A stretch of DNA of 10,841 nucleotides from Actinomycetes bacterium. Its GTDB lineage: Bacteria > Actinomycetota > Actinomycetes > Actinomycetales > Cellulomonadaceae. The translations under genes and the position numbers were made by a program. Below the pieces are notes generated by a model. It saw only the letters and a list, made by a program, of their open reading frames with translations. It did not search any database and was not told the origin of the DNA. Where the stretch lies: contig JAEZBT010000100.1 in assembly GCA_023426865.1 (NCBI GenBank), forward strand, positions 1 through 10,841, given 5' to 3'. This document shows positions 1-6,595 of the stretch, in pieces (position 1 is the stretch's first letter; each line of letters opens with the position of its first letter).

Positions 1-237
1 GCCGAGGAGGCCGCACCCCCGACCCTGCCGGCATCGGCCGCGAGCCCCGAGGAGACCGACCTGGTGCTGCGCTGGCTCGAGCAGCCCGGGGTGCGACTGG
101 TCGAGGTCGGCGAGGGCTGGGCCTGTCCCGTGCGCGGCGCCGAGGCGTACCGCAACCGCACGGACGGGAGCACCGGGCTGGCCGCCGCGCTCCGCCGGCT
201 CGGCGCGTCCGACGCGGGTGCGCACTCCGCGGCATGA
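1..237 (+). CDS. C-terminal end of a probable DEDD-type exonuclease (partial, 5' end outside window)
   Basis: Frame 1 is open from the first base to a TGA at 235-237, giving 78 residues of a protein that starts upstream. What is visible is a Pro/Ala-rich linker, then a compact stretch with EETDLVLRWLEQPGVRLVEV and GWACPVRGAEAYR, then an Ala-rich tail. The pattern of an acidic cap, LVLRWLExPGVRLV and a glycine-tryptophan turn is what I associate with the extreme C-terminus of actinobacterial DEDDh 3'-5' exonuclease/GIY-YIG proteins of the Rv2191 type. In M. tuberculosis such a gene sits next to trpD and ctaE, which fits this position. No catalytic residue is in the window, so the assignment rests on the tail and on synteny. 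The reading frame and strand are well supported by GC3; the product name is moderately sure. Confidence 0.6.
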   Translation, partial: AEEAAPPTLPASAASPEETDLVLRWLEQPGVRLVEVGEGWACPVRGAEAYRNRTDGSTGLAAALRRLGASDAGAHSAA

Positions 238-262
238 TGGGCACCACGCCGCACCAGACCTC

Positions 263-268
263 GGAGGG
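263..268 (+). promoter_or_regulatory. Ribosome binding site that fixes the start of the RAM-domain gene
   Basis: GGAGGG lies 9 nt before the ATG at 278. The in-frame GTG at 218 lacks a comparable site and would add 20 residues that are not part of the domain and overlap the end of the upstream gene. Confidence 0.7.
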
Positions 269-277
269 CCACCGACC

Positions 278-559
278 ATGATCACCGCGATCGTCCACAT
301 CGACACCGACCCCGGCCGCATCCCGGAGATCGCCGCCGAGGTGGCGGAGGTCGCCGGCGTCTTCGAGGTCTACTCGGTCACCGGCGAGGTCGACCTCATC
401 GCCATGGTGCGCGTCAAGGAGCACGAGCAGCTCGCCGACGTCATCGCCGACCGGATCAGCAAGGTCGAGGGCGTCCTGCACACGCAGACCTACATCGCCT
501 TCCGGTCCTACTCCGCGCACGACCTCGACGCGGCATTCGCCCTCGGCCTCGAGGACTGA
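278..559 (+). CDS. Stand-alone Lrp/AsnC ligand-binding (RAM) domain protein
   Basis: A 93-residue protein that is essentially one RAM (regulation of amino acid metabolism) domain: MITAIVHIDTDPG as the first beta strand, a helix (PEIAAEVAEVAGV), the family signature around V-Y-S-V-T-G-E-V-D-L (residues about 29-38), a second helix (EQLADVIADRI) and the closing strand ending HTQTYIAF. The N-terminal helix-turn-helix of full Lrp/AsnC regulators is absent, so it should not bind DNA by itself. Family knowledge: such single-domain proteins form dimers or higher rings that bind amino acids and may pair with full regulators. The start is ATG 278, preceded by GGAGGG. It lies 40 nt after the upstream gene on the same strand and runs convergently towards trpD with only 42 nt between the stops. 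A role in sensing tryptophan or another amino acid is attractive but is inference only. Confidence 0.85.
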   Translation: MITAIVHIDTDPGRIPEIAAEVAEVAGVFEVYSVTGEVDLIAMVRVKEHEQLADVIADRISKVEGVLHTQTYIAFRSYSAHDLDAAFALGLED

Positions 560-572
560 CCCGCGGCGTGAG

Positions 573-597
573 CCAGCCGGTCGGCGCGACCGCCGGG
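573..597. terminator. Weak candidate hairpin between convergent genes
   Basis: CGGTCG (578-583), loop GCG, CGACCG (587-592) form a perfect 6-bp stem that can extend outward through mismatches (573-574 with 596-597, 576 with 594). It lies between the stop of the RAM-domain gene (559) and the stop of trpD (602-604), where a shared bidirectional terminator would be expected. There is no T-tract on either side, and in DNA this GC-rich short stems are common, so confidence is low. Confidence 0.35.
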
Positions 598-601
598 TGG
601 T

Positions 602-1681
602 TCAGTCGCGCCGGGTCGCGGTGACCCAGCGCTCGAGGGTGTCCTGGGCGCGGCCATCGTCGATCGCGGCGGTCGCGGCGGTCATGCCCGCCCGGAGGCG
701 GTCCACGAGCGAGACCTCCCCGGTGCCACCGATGCTCGCCTGCACCGCGAGGCCGGCGGCCGCGTTGAGCAGCACCGTCTGCCGCACCGCGACGGGTGCA
801 CGCCCGGCGAAGACCTGACGGGCGACGTCGGCGTTCGAGCCGGCGTCGCCCCCGCGCAGGTCGGTGACGGTGACGGCGTCGAGCCCGAGGTCGTGGACGG
901 GGTCGAGCTGGTGCTCGGTGACCGCTCCGTCCTGGACCCACCAGAGCTGCGCGGGACCGGTGGCCGCCAGCTCGTCGAGACCCTCGTGCCCACGGAAGAC
1001 GAGCGCGGCGCGGCCGCGCGCGGCGAGCACACCCGCGATGAGCGCGGCGAGCCGGGCATCCGGCACGCCGATCGCGGAGGCCGCCGGCTGCGCGGGGTTG
1101 GTGAGCGGGCCGAGCACGTTGAAGGCCGTGGGCACGGCGAGGCCCTTGCGGACGGGGCCGGCGTGACGCATGGCGGGATGGAACACGGGGGCGGGGCAGA
1201 AGGTGATGCCCACCTCCTCGGCGATCTCCGCCACGCGCGCGGGCGGCAGGTCCACACGCCCACCGAGGGCCTCGAGGACGTCGACGTTGCCGCTCGCGGA
1301 GGACACGGCCCGCCCGCCGTGCTTGACGACGCGCGCGCCGGCACCGGCCGCGACGAACGCCGCCATCGTGGAGATGTTCACGGTCCGGTGCAGGTCACCG
1401 CCCGTGCCGACGATGTCGAGCGTCGGCCCCGGGACGGTGATCCGGTGCGCGTGGGCGAGCATCTCTTCGACGAGCCCACCGATCTCCGGCACGGTCTCGC
1501 CCTTGGCCCGCAGGGCCACGAGGAACCCGGCCAGCTGGATCGGGCTGGCCTCACCGGCCATCACCTGACCCATGGCCCAGCGGGTCTCCTCCGTGGCGAG
1601 GTCGCGGCCGGCGAGGAGGGTCATCAGCAGGCCCGGCCAGGTGGGTGGCGTCGGGGGCCGGTCGGCGGGAGCCGACGTCAT
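602..1681 (-). CDS. trpD: Anthranilate phosphoribosyltransferase
   Basis: TrpD (359 aa, usual family length) transfers the phosphoribosyl group of PRPP to anthranilate, the second step committed to tryptophan synthesis; it is cytosolic and normally a homodimer. Visible landmarks: an N-terminal helical domain with GQVMAGEASPIQLAGFLVALRAKGET; the PRPP-binding loop GTGGD followed by NIST; the anthranilate/PRPP segment VVKHGGRAVSSASGNVDVLE; HPAMRH and VPTAFNVLGPLTNPA; and the Mg-binding GLDEL. The start is the ATG at 1679-1681, which overlaps the stop of the upstream receiver gene as ATGA and is preceded by a strong GGAGGGGG about 5 nt away; this favours translational coupling. Oddity: the usual KHGNR motif reads KHGGR (Gly at residue 123). 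There is no other trp gene in the window, so trpD is detached from any trp operon visible here. Confidence 0.95.
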   Translation of the reverse strand: MTSAPADRPPTPPTWPGLLMTLLAGRDLATEETRWAMGQVMAGEASPIQLAGFLVALRAKGETVPEIGGLVEEMLAHAHRITVPGPTLDIVGTGGDLHRTVNISTMAAFVAAGAGARVVKHGGRAVSSASGNVDVLEALGGRVDLPPARVAEIAEEVGITFCPAPVFHPAMRHAGPVRKGLAVPTAFNVLGPLTNPAQPAASAIGVPDARLAALIAGVLAARGRAALVFRGHEGLDELAATGPAQLWWVQDGAVTEHQLDPVHDLGLDAVTVTDLRGGDAGSNADVARQVFAGRAPVAVRQTVLLNAAAGLAVQASIGGTGEVSLVDRLRAGMTAATAAIDDGRAQDTLERWVTATRRD

Positions 1682-2115
1682 CGCGCCCCCTCCACCGGTG
1701 CCCGGAGCAGGCGTGCGACGGAGTCCTGGAGCTCCAGCGGGTCCAGCGGCCGCGCGAGCACGGCGTCCGCGTCCGACCACGAGGCGAGCCAACGGTCCTC
1801 GGGCCGACCGAGGAGCACGAGCACCGGCGGGCAGCGGAACACCTCGTCCTTCAGCTGCCGGCACAGCCCCATCCCACCGGCCTTGCCGGCCTCGCCGTCG
1901 AGCACGAGGAGGTCGAACCGCTCGGACTCGACGCGCGAGAGGACGACCGGCGCGGTGGCGACCTCCACCCACTCGATCCGCGGCAGGTCCTTCGCGGCCC
2001 GGCCACCCACGCCGAGCAGCACCGCCTCGCGGGTCTGGGGGTGGTCGCTGTACAGGAGGATCCGGCAGACGGGCTCGACATCGGTGCCCTCGGCCACGTC
2101 CCACTCGTCGCGCAT
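1678..2115 (-). CDS. Degenerate response-regulator receiver-like protein, coupled to trpD
   Basis: A 145-residue single-domain protein with the CheY-like order of strands: CRILLYSD (residues 17-24), a long helix, WVEVATA, FDLLVLD (67-73), VLVLLG (98-103), and AVLARPLDPLELQDSVARLLR at the C-terminus. Asp24 fits one acidic Mg-site residue and Asp73 the phospho-acceptor. However, the usual Ser/Thr after strand 4 is missing (Leu-Gly), and the conserved Lys of the K-P motif is Arg122 (ARPLDP). This looks like an atypical or pseudo-receiver that may not switch by ordinary phosphorylation. There is no output domain. The stop TGA shares 4 nt with the trpD start. The start ATG at 2115 has GAGGCGAG just upstream. 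Receiver fold is fairly sure; partner and signal are unknown. Confidence 0.75.
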   Translation of the reverse strand: MRDEWDVAEGTDVEPVCRILLYSDHPQTREAVLLGVGGRAAKDLPRIEWVEVATAPVVLSRVESERFDLLVLDGEAGKAGGMGLCRQLKDEVFRCPPVLVLLGRPEDRWLASWSDADAVLARPLDPLELQDSVARLLRAPVEGAR

Positions 2116-2240
2116 CTCGCCTCACTCGTCGTCGTCCGAACTCGTCGCATCTTCCCACGGACCTGGCCGGACGTGGTCGGCACGCCAGGCCGCGAAAGAC
2201 CCGGCCCGCACGTTGATCAAACTCGCCCGCTCCCGATGTG

Positions 2241-2252
2241 GGCCCTAGGTCC
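2241..2252. promoter_or_regulatory. Imperfect dyad in the divergent control region (candidate operator)
   Basis: GGCCCTAGGTCC is an inverted repeat around CCTAGG with one mismatched pair. It sits where the -35 region of the candidate ctaE promoter would be (11 nt before its -10 hexamer). Position suggests an operator for a regulator of the cytochrome operon; the regulator is unknown. A palindrome TTGATCAA also occurs at 2213-2220. Confidence 0.3.
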
Positions 2253-2262
2253 TATCGTCAGC

Positions 2263-2277
2263 CATAATGGCCGCGTG
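2263..2277 (+). promoter_or_regulatory. Candidate -10 element and leaderless start of ctaE-qcrCAB
   Basis: CATAAT (2263-2268) matches TATAAT at five of six positions and is followed, after six bases, by the GTG start at 2275. No Shine-Dalgarno-like run precedes the GTG. The geometry of a -10 hexamer, six or seven bases, then GTG/ATG is the known signature of leaderless transcripts in actinobacteria. No good -35 hexamer is visible. A second hexamer, TATCGT at 2253-2258, could instead give a leader of about 10 nt. Confidence 0.5.
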
Positions 2278-2910
2278 TCGACAACGACGGCGGCCGCCGC
2301 CCGCCCCCACCTGAGCGTCAACCGCCCGAACCCGGTGTCGGTCGGCACCATCGTGTGGCTCGCCAGCGAGCTCATGTTCTTCGCCGGCCTCTTCGCCATG
2401 TACTTCACCACGCGCGCCGCGCTGCCGGAGATGTGGGCCGAGCGCACGGCCCAGCTGAACCTCACCTTCGCCGCGATCAACACCACGGTTCTGGTGCTCA
2501 GCTCGGTGACCTGCCAGATGGGCGTGTGGGCGGCCGAGCGGTTCCAGCCGCGGCGCACCGGCTCGCTGCTCCAGGTGACCCGCTGGGGCATGAACGAGTG
2601 GATGACCCTGACCTTCGTCATGGGTGCCGCGTTCATCGGCGGCCAGGTGTACGAGTACGCCGAGCTGGTCCAGCACGGGATCGCGCTGAACAGCGACCCC
2701 TACGGCTCGGTGTTCTACCTGACCACCGGCTTCCACGGCCTGCACGTCATCGGCGGGCTGCTCGCCTTCCTGATGCTGCTCGGCCGGTCGTTCGCCGCCC
2801 GCCGCTTCGGCCACCACGAGGCGACGACGGCGATCGTCGTCTCGTACTACTGGCACTTCGTCGACGTCGTCTGGATCGCGCTGTTCGGTGCGATCTACCT
2901 GATCCGGTGA
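2275..2910 (+). CDS. ctaE: Cytochrome c oxidase subunit III (aa3-type)
   Basis: A 211-residue membrane protein of the heme-copper oxidase subunit III family, in the five-helix actinobacterial form. It supports the catalytic subunit CtaD in the cytoplasmic membrane and has no redox centre. Helices are seen at about residues 22-44 (VSVGTIVWLASELMFFAGLF), 66-86, 105-125, 147-168 (GFHGLHVIGG) and 185-210 (VVSYYWHFVDVVWIALFGAI); the motifs SELMFFAGLF, FHGLHV and YYWHFVDVVWI are family hallmarks. I chose GTG 2275 because the frame upstream is antisense to other genes, because homologues begin shortly before the NRPNPVSVGT segment, and because a -10-like hexamer lies just ahead. It leads an operon with qcrC, 34 nt downstream, so this oxidase subunit is made together with the bcc complex rather than with ctaC/ctaD. 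Confidence 0.95.
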   Translation: MSTTTAAAARPHLSVNRPNPVSVGTIVWLASELMFFAGLFAMYFTTRAALPEMWAERTAQLNLTFAAINTTVLVLSSVTCQMGVWAAERFQPRRTGSLLQVTRWGMNEWMTLTFVMGAAFIGGQVYEYAELVQHGIALNSDPYGSVFYLTTGFHGLHVIGGLLAFLMLLGRSFAARRFGHHEATTAIVVSYYWHFVDVVWIALFGAIYLIR

Positions 2911-2944
2911 CCGGGCCGACCCCCAGAAAGCCGAGGACCGCTGC

Positions 2945-3730
2945 GTGAAGGCGATCGCTGACCGACGGCACCACCGGATGGCCCCGGTGGTGCTCCTCCT
3001 GCTCGCGCTGCTGCTGACGGGCGCCCTCTACGCCGTGCTGAGCCCGGCGCCCGCGCAGGCCAGTGCCGCGTCGGCTTCCGAGGACGACATCGCAGCGGGC
3101 GAGGCGCTCTTCCGCACGAACTGCGCGACCTGCCACGGCCCCGGCGGCGAGGGCCGCGAGGGCTTCCCGTCGCTCATCGGCGTCGGCGCGGCCGCCGTGG
3201 ACTTCCAGGTCTCCACCGGCCGCATGCCCATGCAGGCGACCGGCCCGCAGGCGCCCGCGAAGCCGCCGGTCTTCGACGAGGAGCAGATCTCCCAGCTCGC
3301 GGCCTTCGTCGCCTCGCTCGCCCCCGGCCCGGCCATCCCCACCGCGGAGCAGGTCGACCCCACCCTCGGCGACGCCGCCAACGGCATGGCGCTGTTCCGC
3401 ACGAACTGCGCGATGTGCCACGGCTCGATCGGCCGCGGCGGCGCCCTCACGGAGGGCAAGTACGCGCCGTCGCTGTCCGGCAGCACGCCGACCCAGATCT
3501 ACGAGGCCATGGTCACCGGCCCGTCGTCGATGCCGGTGTTCAACGACGCGAACATCACACCCGAGGAGAAGCGGGACATCATCGCGTTCCTCGACGAGCA
3601 GAAGCAGGGGTCCCCCGGCGGCGCGGACCTGGGCGCGGTCGGCCCGGTGTCCGAAGGTCTGTGGGTGTGGGTCGTCGGCATGGGCCTGCTCCTCGGTGCC
3701 GCCGTCTGGATCGGAGCGAAGTCCGCATGA
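2945..3730 (+). CDS. qcrC: Diheme cytochrome c subunit of the cytochrome bcc complex
   Basis: A 261-residue membrane-anchored cytochrome cc that carries electrons from the Rieske protein directly to CtaC, replacing soluble cytochrome c in actinobacteria. It has an N-terminal hydrophobic segment (MAPVVLLLLALLLTGALYAV) after a positively charged start, two covalent-heme motifs CATCH (Cys60, Cys63, His64) and CAMCH (Cys155, Cys158, His159), candidate axial Met residues in GRMPM and SSMPVF, and a C-terminal transmembrane anchor (GLWVWVVGMGLLLGAAVW). The two heme domains are similar to each other (both have LFRTNCA.CHG), as expected from an internal duplication. The GTG start at 2945 has GAGGA 7 nt upstream. 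The stop overlaps the qcrA start as ATGA. The heme domains should face the outside of the membrane. Confidence 0.97.
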   Translation: MKAIADRRHHRMAPVVLLLLALLLTGALYAVLSPAPAQASAASASEDDIAAGEALFRTNCATCHGPGGEGREGFPSLIGVGAAAVDFQVSTGRMPMQATGPQAPAKPPVFDEEQISQLAAFVASLAPGPAIPTAEQVDPTLGDAANGMALFRTNCAMCHGSIGRGGALTEGKYAPSLSGSTPTQIYEAMVTGPSSMPVFNDANITPEEKRDIIAFLDEQKQGSPGGADLGAVGPVSEGLWVWVVGMGLLLGAAVWIGAKSA

Positions 3731-4773
3731 GCACCCACGACCACGAGCCGGGCGAGCTGACCGTCACGGACGGCCAGGGGACGGTCACGACCCCCGCCAC
3801 GCTCCCCGAGCGCTTCGAGAACCCGGGGCTCGAGCCGCACCGCCCGCGCCTGACCGACCAGGACCCTGCGGCGGCCCAGCGGGCCACCCGCCAGGTCGCC
3901 GCGCTCTTCGGCATCTCCGTCCTGGGCACGATCGGCCTCATCGTGGCCTACGTCCTGGTGCCCCCGGGCGAGTCGGTCGCGAGCATCCGCACGTCGAACC
4001 TGCTGCTGGGCGCGGCGCTGTTCCTCTCCCTGGCCGGCATCGGCGTCGCCGCCGTGCACTGGGCGAAGACCCTGATGTCGGACCACGAGGTCGTCGAGAC
4101 GCGCCACCCGCAGAAGAGCTCCCCCGAGGTCCGGGACGGGGCAGTCGCCGTGCTGCGGGAAGGCGCGGAGGACTCCGGCATCGCCCGCCGCGGCGTGCTC
4201 AAGGGCGCGATGGTGTCGGCGCTCGCGCTGTTCCCGCTCTCCCTGGCGGTCCCGCTCATCGGCGAGGTCGGCGGCGACTGGAACGTCGGCGCCTTCCGCC
4301 ACACGATGTGGAAGCGCGGCGTCCGCCTGACGCGCGACCCCTCGGGCACCCCGATCAAGGCCGACGACGTGACCGTGGGCTCGGCCTTCCACGTCATCCC
4401 CGACGGACTGCGCGAGCAGGAGCACTGGATCGAGGAGAAGGCCAAGGCGGTCGTCCTCATGGTCCGGCTCGACCCGGCGGACCTGAAGTCCGAGCAGGGC
4501 GAGGGCTGGTCGCACGACGGCATCGTCGCGTTCTCCAAGATCTGCACGCACGTCGGCTGCCCCGTGGCGCTCTACGAGCAGCAGACGCACCACCTCCTGT
4601 GCCCCTGCCACCAGTCGACGTTCGACATCGCCGACGGCGCGCGCGTCGTCTTCGGGCCGGCGAGCCGGCCGCTGCCCCAGCTGCCCATCACCGTCGACGA
4701 CGAGGGCTACCTCGTCGCGCAGAGCGACTTCCACGAACCGATCGGCCCGAGCTACTGGGAGCGTCTCAAGTGA
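3727..4773 (+). CDS. qcrA: Rieske iron-sulfur subunit of the cytochrome bcc complex
   Basis: A 348-residue protein with the actinobacterial architecture: an N-terminal cytosolic tail of about 55 residues, three transmembrane helices (about 57-80, 95-118 and 156-180), and an extracytoplasmic Rieske domain. It accepts the first electron from menaquinol at QcrB and passes it to QcrC. The [2Fe-2S] ligands are Cys273 and His275 (in CTHVGC) and Cys292 and His295 (in CPCHQS); Cys278 and Cys294 are placed to form the stabilising disulfide. Just before helix three is IARRGVLKG (Arg154-Arg155), a Tat-type twin-arginine motif inside the protein, consistent with the established dual Sec/Tat insertion of Streptomyces QcrA. 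The start ATG overlaps the qcrC stop, and the stop overlaps the qcrB GTG, so the three subunits are likely made stoichiometrically. Confidence 0.97.
   Translation: MSTHDHEPGELTVTDGQGTVTTPATLPERFENPGLEPHRPRLTDQDPAAAQRATRQVAALFGISVLGTIGLIVAYVLVPPGESVASIRTSNLLLGAALFLSLAGIGVAAVHWAKTLMSDHEVVETRHPQKSSPEVRDGAVAVLREGAEDSGIARRGVLKGAMVSALALFPLSLAVPLIGEVGGDWNVGAFRHTMWKRGVRLTRDPSGTPIKADDVTVGSAFHVIPDGLREQEHWIEEKAKAVVLMVRLDPADLKSEQGEGWSHDGIVAFSKICTHVGCPVALYEQQTHHLLCPCHQSTFDIADGARVVFGPASRPLPQLPITVDDEGYLVAQSDFHEPIGPSYWERLK
4183..4206 (+). other. Internal twin-arginine (Tat) signal ahead of the third QcrA helix
   Basis: Codons encode ARRGVLKG (Arg154-Arg155), followed by the hydrophobic helix AMVSALALFPLSLAVPLI. 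In three-helix actinobacterial Rieske proteins the first two helices are inserted by Sec, and the third, with the folded Fe-S domain, is moved by Tat; this sequence has the features needed for that. Confidence 0.7.
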
Positions 4774-6515
4774 GCCAGAACGGGACCCAGGCACCCCCGA
4801 AGCGGAGCGCTGCGGCCGCCGCCGCGACGGCCGACTACCTCGACCAGCGCACGGGCATCGGCCTCGCGGTCAAGAGCTTCGCGCGCAAGGTCTTCCCGGA
4901 CCACTGGTCGTTCCTGCTCGGCGAGATCGCGCTCTACTCGTTCCTCGTCCTGGTCCTCACGGGCATCTTCCTCACGCTGTTCTTCGTGCCGAGCATGGGC
5001 ATGACGGTCTACGAGGGCCCGTTCGCGCCGATGAACGGCGTGGAGATGTCCGAGGCGTTCGCCTCCGTGCTCGACATCTCGTTCGAGGTGACCGGCGGCC
5101 TGCTCATCCGGCAGATCCACCACTGGGCGGCGCTGCTGTTCATCGCCGCGATCGTCACGCACATGATGCGCGTCTTCTTCACGGGCGCGTTCCGCAAGCC
5201 CCGCGAGGTGAACTGGCTGGTCGGCTTCACGCTGATGCTGCTCGGCCTGGCCGCCGGCTTCTCCGGCTACTCCCTGCCGGACGACGTGCTGTCCGGCAAC
5301 GGCCTGCGCATCGCCGACGGCGTCGCGCGCTCCATCCCGGTGGTCGGCAGCTACGCGTCCTACCTGCTCTTCGGCGGGGAGTTCCCGGGCGAGGTGATCA
5401 TCCCCCGCCTGTACGCGGTGCACATCCTGCTCGTGCCGGGCCTGATCCTCGCGCTCGTCGGCCTGCACCTGCTGCTCGTCGTGCTCCACAAGCACACGCA
5501 CTACGCGGGCCCCGGGCGCACCGAGCGCAACGTCGTCGGCTACCCGCTGTTCCCCGTGTACGTGGCCAAGGCCGGCGGCTTCTTCTTCATCGTGTTCGCC
5601 GTCCTGGCGCTCATGGGCGCGACGATGACCATCAACCCGGTCTGGAACTACGGGCCCTACGACCCGTCACCGGTGTCCGCGGGAGCCCAGCCCGACTGGT
5701 ACATGCTCTTCCTGGAGGGCGGCCTGCGCCTGATGCCGGGGCAGGGCACGGAGTGGGTGATCGCGGGCTTCACGATCCCGATGAACATTCTCGTGCCGGG
5801 CGTGATCATCCCCGGGCTCCTGTTCACGGTGCTCGGGGCGTGGCCGTTCGTCGAGGCATGGGTGACCGGCGACCGCCGCGAGCACCACATCTCCGAGCGG
5901 CCGCGCAACAACCCGGTCCGCACGGGCGTCGGCGTCGCCACGCTGACCGCGTTCGTCGTGCTCGTGGTCGCCGGCTCCAACGACATCCTGGCGACGCACT
6001 TCGGCCTGTCGATCAACGACATCACCTGGGTGCTGCGCTTCGCCCTGCTGCTCGCGCCGCCGGTGGCGTTCTGGGCGACGAAGCGGATCTGCCTGGGCCT
6101 GCAGCGCAAGGACCGCGAGCTCGTCCTGCACGGGCACGAGACCGGCCGCATCGTCCGGTTCGCATCCGGCGAGTACATCGAGGTGCACCGCCCGCTCGAC
6201 GAGTACGAGCGGTGGGTCCGGGTCGCGCACGAGCCCAAGCGGCCGCTCGAGCTGCTCCCCGCCCAGGACGAGCGCGGGGTGCGCCGCAAGGGCTACCGCA
6301 AGGACGCGCTGCGCGCGCGGGTGTCGCGGGTCTTCTTCGAGGACCGCGTGGACCCGGTGACGCCCGCCGAGCTCGCGGCGGCGCAGGCGCACGGCGAGCA
6401 CGACGCCCTCCCGGCCGTGGCTGCCGGCGACCAGCACCCGGTCGGTGCGCTCCCCTCGGGCGAGCGCGGTGCCGGGCCCGCCGTCGAGCGGGGTGCCGAC
6501 GCGCACGACGGCTGA
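4770..6515 (+). CDS. qcrB: Cytochrome b subunit of the cytochrome bcc complex
   Basis: A 581-residue polytopic protein holding hemes bH and bL and the two quinone sites of the bcc complex. Heme ligands are visible as pairs: His117 and His131 (IHHWAALLF...THMMR), and His218 and His233 (AVH...GLH). The spacing of 15 in the second pair is the b6-like pattern known for this branch. The quinol-oxidation motif is PDWY (308-311), the counterpart of mitochondrial PEWY. N-terminal residues 1-40 are cytosolic and Ala-rich. After the last helix (about 436) comes a hydrophilic tail of roughly 140 residues, with SGEYIEVHRPLDEYERWV and then an Ala/Glu/Gly-rich, probably disordered end; long tails are usual in actinobacterial QcrB. 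The GTG start overlaps the qcrA stop (GTGA), with GGGAG 8 nt before it. This subunit is the target of Q-site inhibitors in mycobacteria. Confidence 0.97.
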   Translation: MSQNGTQAPPKRSAAAAAATADYLDQRTGIGLAVKSFARKVFPDHWSFLLGEIALYSFLVLVLTGIFLTLFFVPSMGMTVYEGPFAPMNGVEMSEAFASVLDISFEVTGGLLIRQIHHWAALLFIAAIVTHMMRVFFTGAFRKPREVNWLVGFTLMLLGLAAGFSGYSLPDDVLSGNGLRIADGVARSIPVVGSYASYLLFGGEFPGEVIIPRLYAVHILLVPGLILALVGLHLLLVVLHKHTHYAGPGRTERNVVGYPLFPVYVAKAGGFFFIVFAVLALMGATMTINPVWNYGPYDPSPVSAGAQPDWYMLFLEGGLRLMPGQGTEWVIAGFTIPMNILVPGVIIPGLLFTVLGAWPFVEAWVTGDRREHHISERPRNNPVRTGVGVATLTAFVVLVVAGSNDILATHFGLSINDITWVLRFALLLAPPVAFWATKRICLGLQRKDRELVLHGHETGRIVRFASGEYIEVHRPLDEYERWVRVAHEPKRPLELLPAQDERGVRRKGYRKDALRARVSRVFFEDRVDPVTPAELAAAQAHGEHDALPAVAAGDQHPVGALPSGERGAGPAVERGADAHDG

Positions 6516-6539
6516 TCATGGGCCAGAGTGGGGAATGAC

Positions 6540-6555
6540 CCGCGCTGTGGCGCGG
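6540..6555 (+). other. Short hairpin between qcrB and the dismutase gene
   Basis: CCGCGC, loop TGTG, GCGCGG gives a perfect 6-bp stem, followed by TTCA. It could be a weak terminator or attenuator after qcrB, or part of the sodA leader. No T-tract follows. The 80-nt gap also holds two GGAGGA motifs (6563-6568 and 6587-6592), of which the second is the working ribosome site. I found no convincing promoter hexamers here. Confidence 0.35.
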
Positions 6556-6595
6556 TTCACGCGGAGGAGACAGTTCGCTACCGACCGGAGGACCC

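Noticed and set aside
1682..2158. Upstream extension of trpD to 2158
   Set aside because: It would overlap the whole receiver gene; TrpD homologues begin near the ATG at 1681, which has a strong ribosome site.
2213..2218. TTGATC as a -35 for ctaE
   Set aside because: The spacing to CATAAT is 44 nt, and no reasonable -10 lies 16-18 nt downstream of it.
893..2248. 451-codon open frame on the + strand
   Set aside because: Antisense to trpD and the receiver gene; composition is low-complexity Arg/Gly/Ser.
2267..2269. ATG just before ctaE
   Set aside because: It is out of frame with ctaE (8 nt before the GTG) and overlaps the candidate -10 hexamer.
3063..4769. Upstream in-frame extension of qcrB (569 codons)
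   Set aside because: It overlaps qcrC and qcrA in another frame and is Arg/Pro/Ala-rich; the GTG at 4770, overlapping the qcrA stop, is the family-consistent start.
5667..6506. 279-codon open frame on the - strand
   Set aside because: Shadow of qcrB with Arg/His/Asp-rich composition and no recognisable domain.
6556..6584. TTCACG / TACCGA as a sodA promoter
   Set aside because: The -10 match is poor, and transcription would begin at or after the ribosome site.
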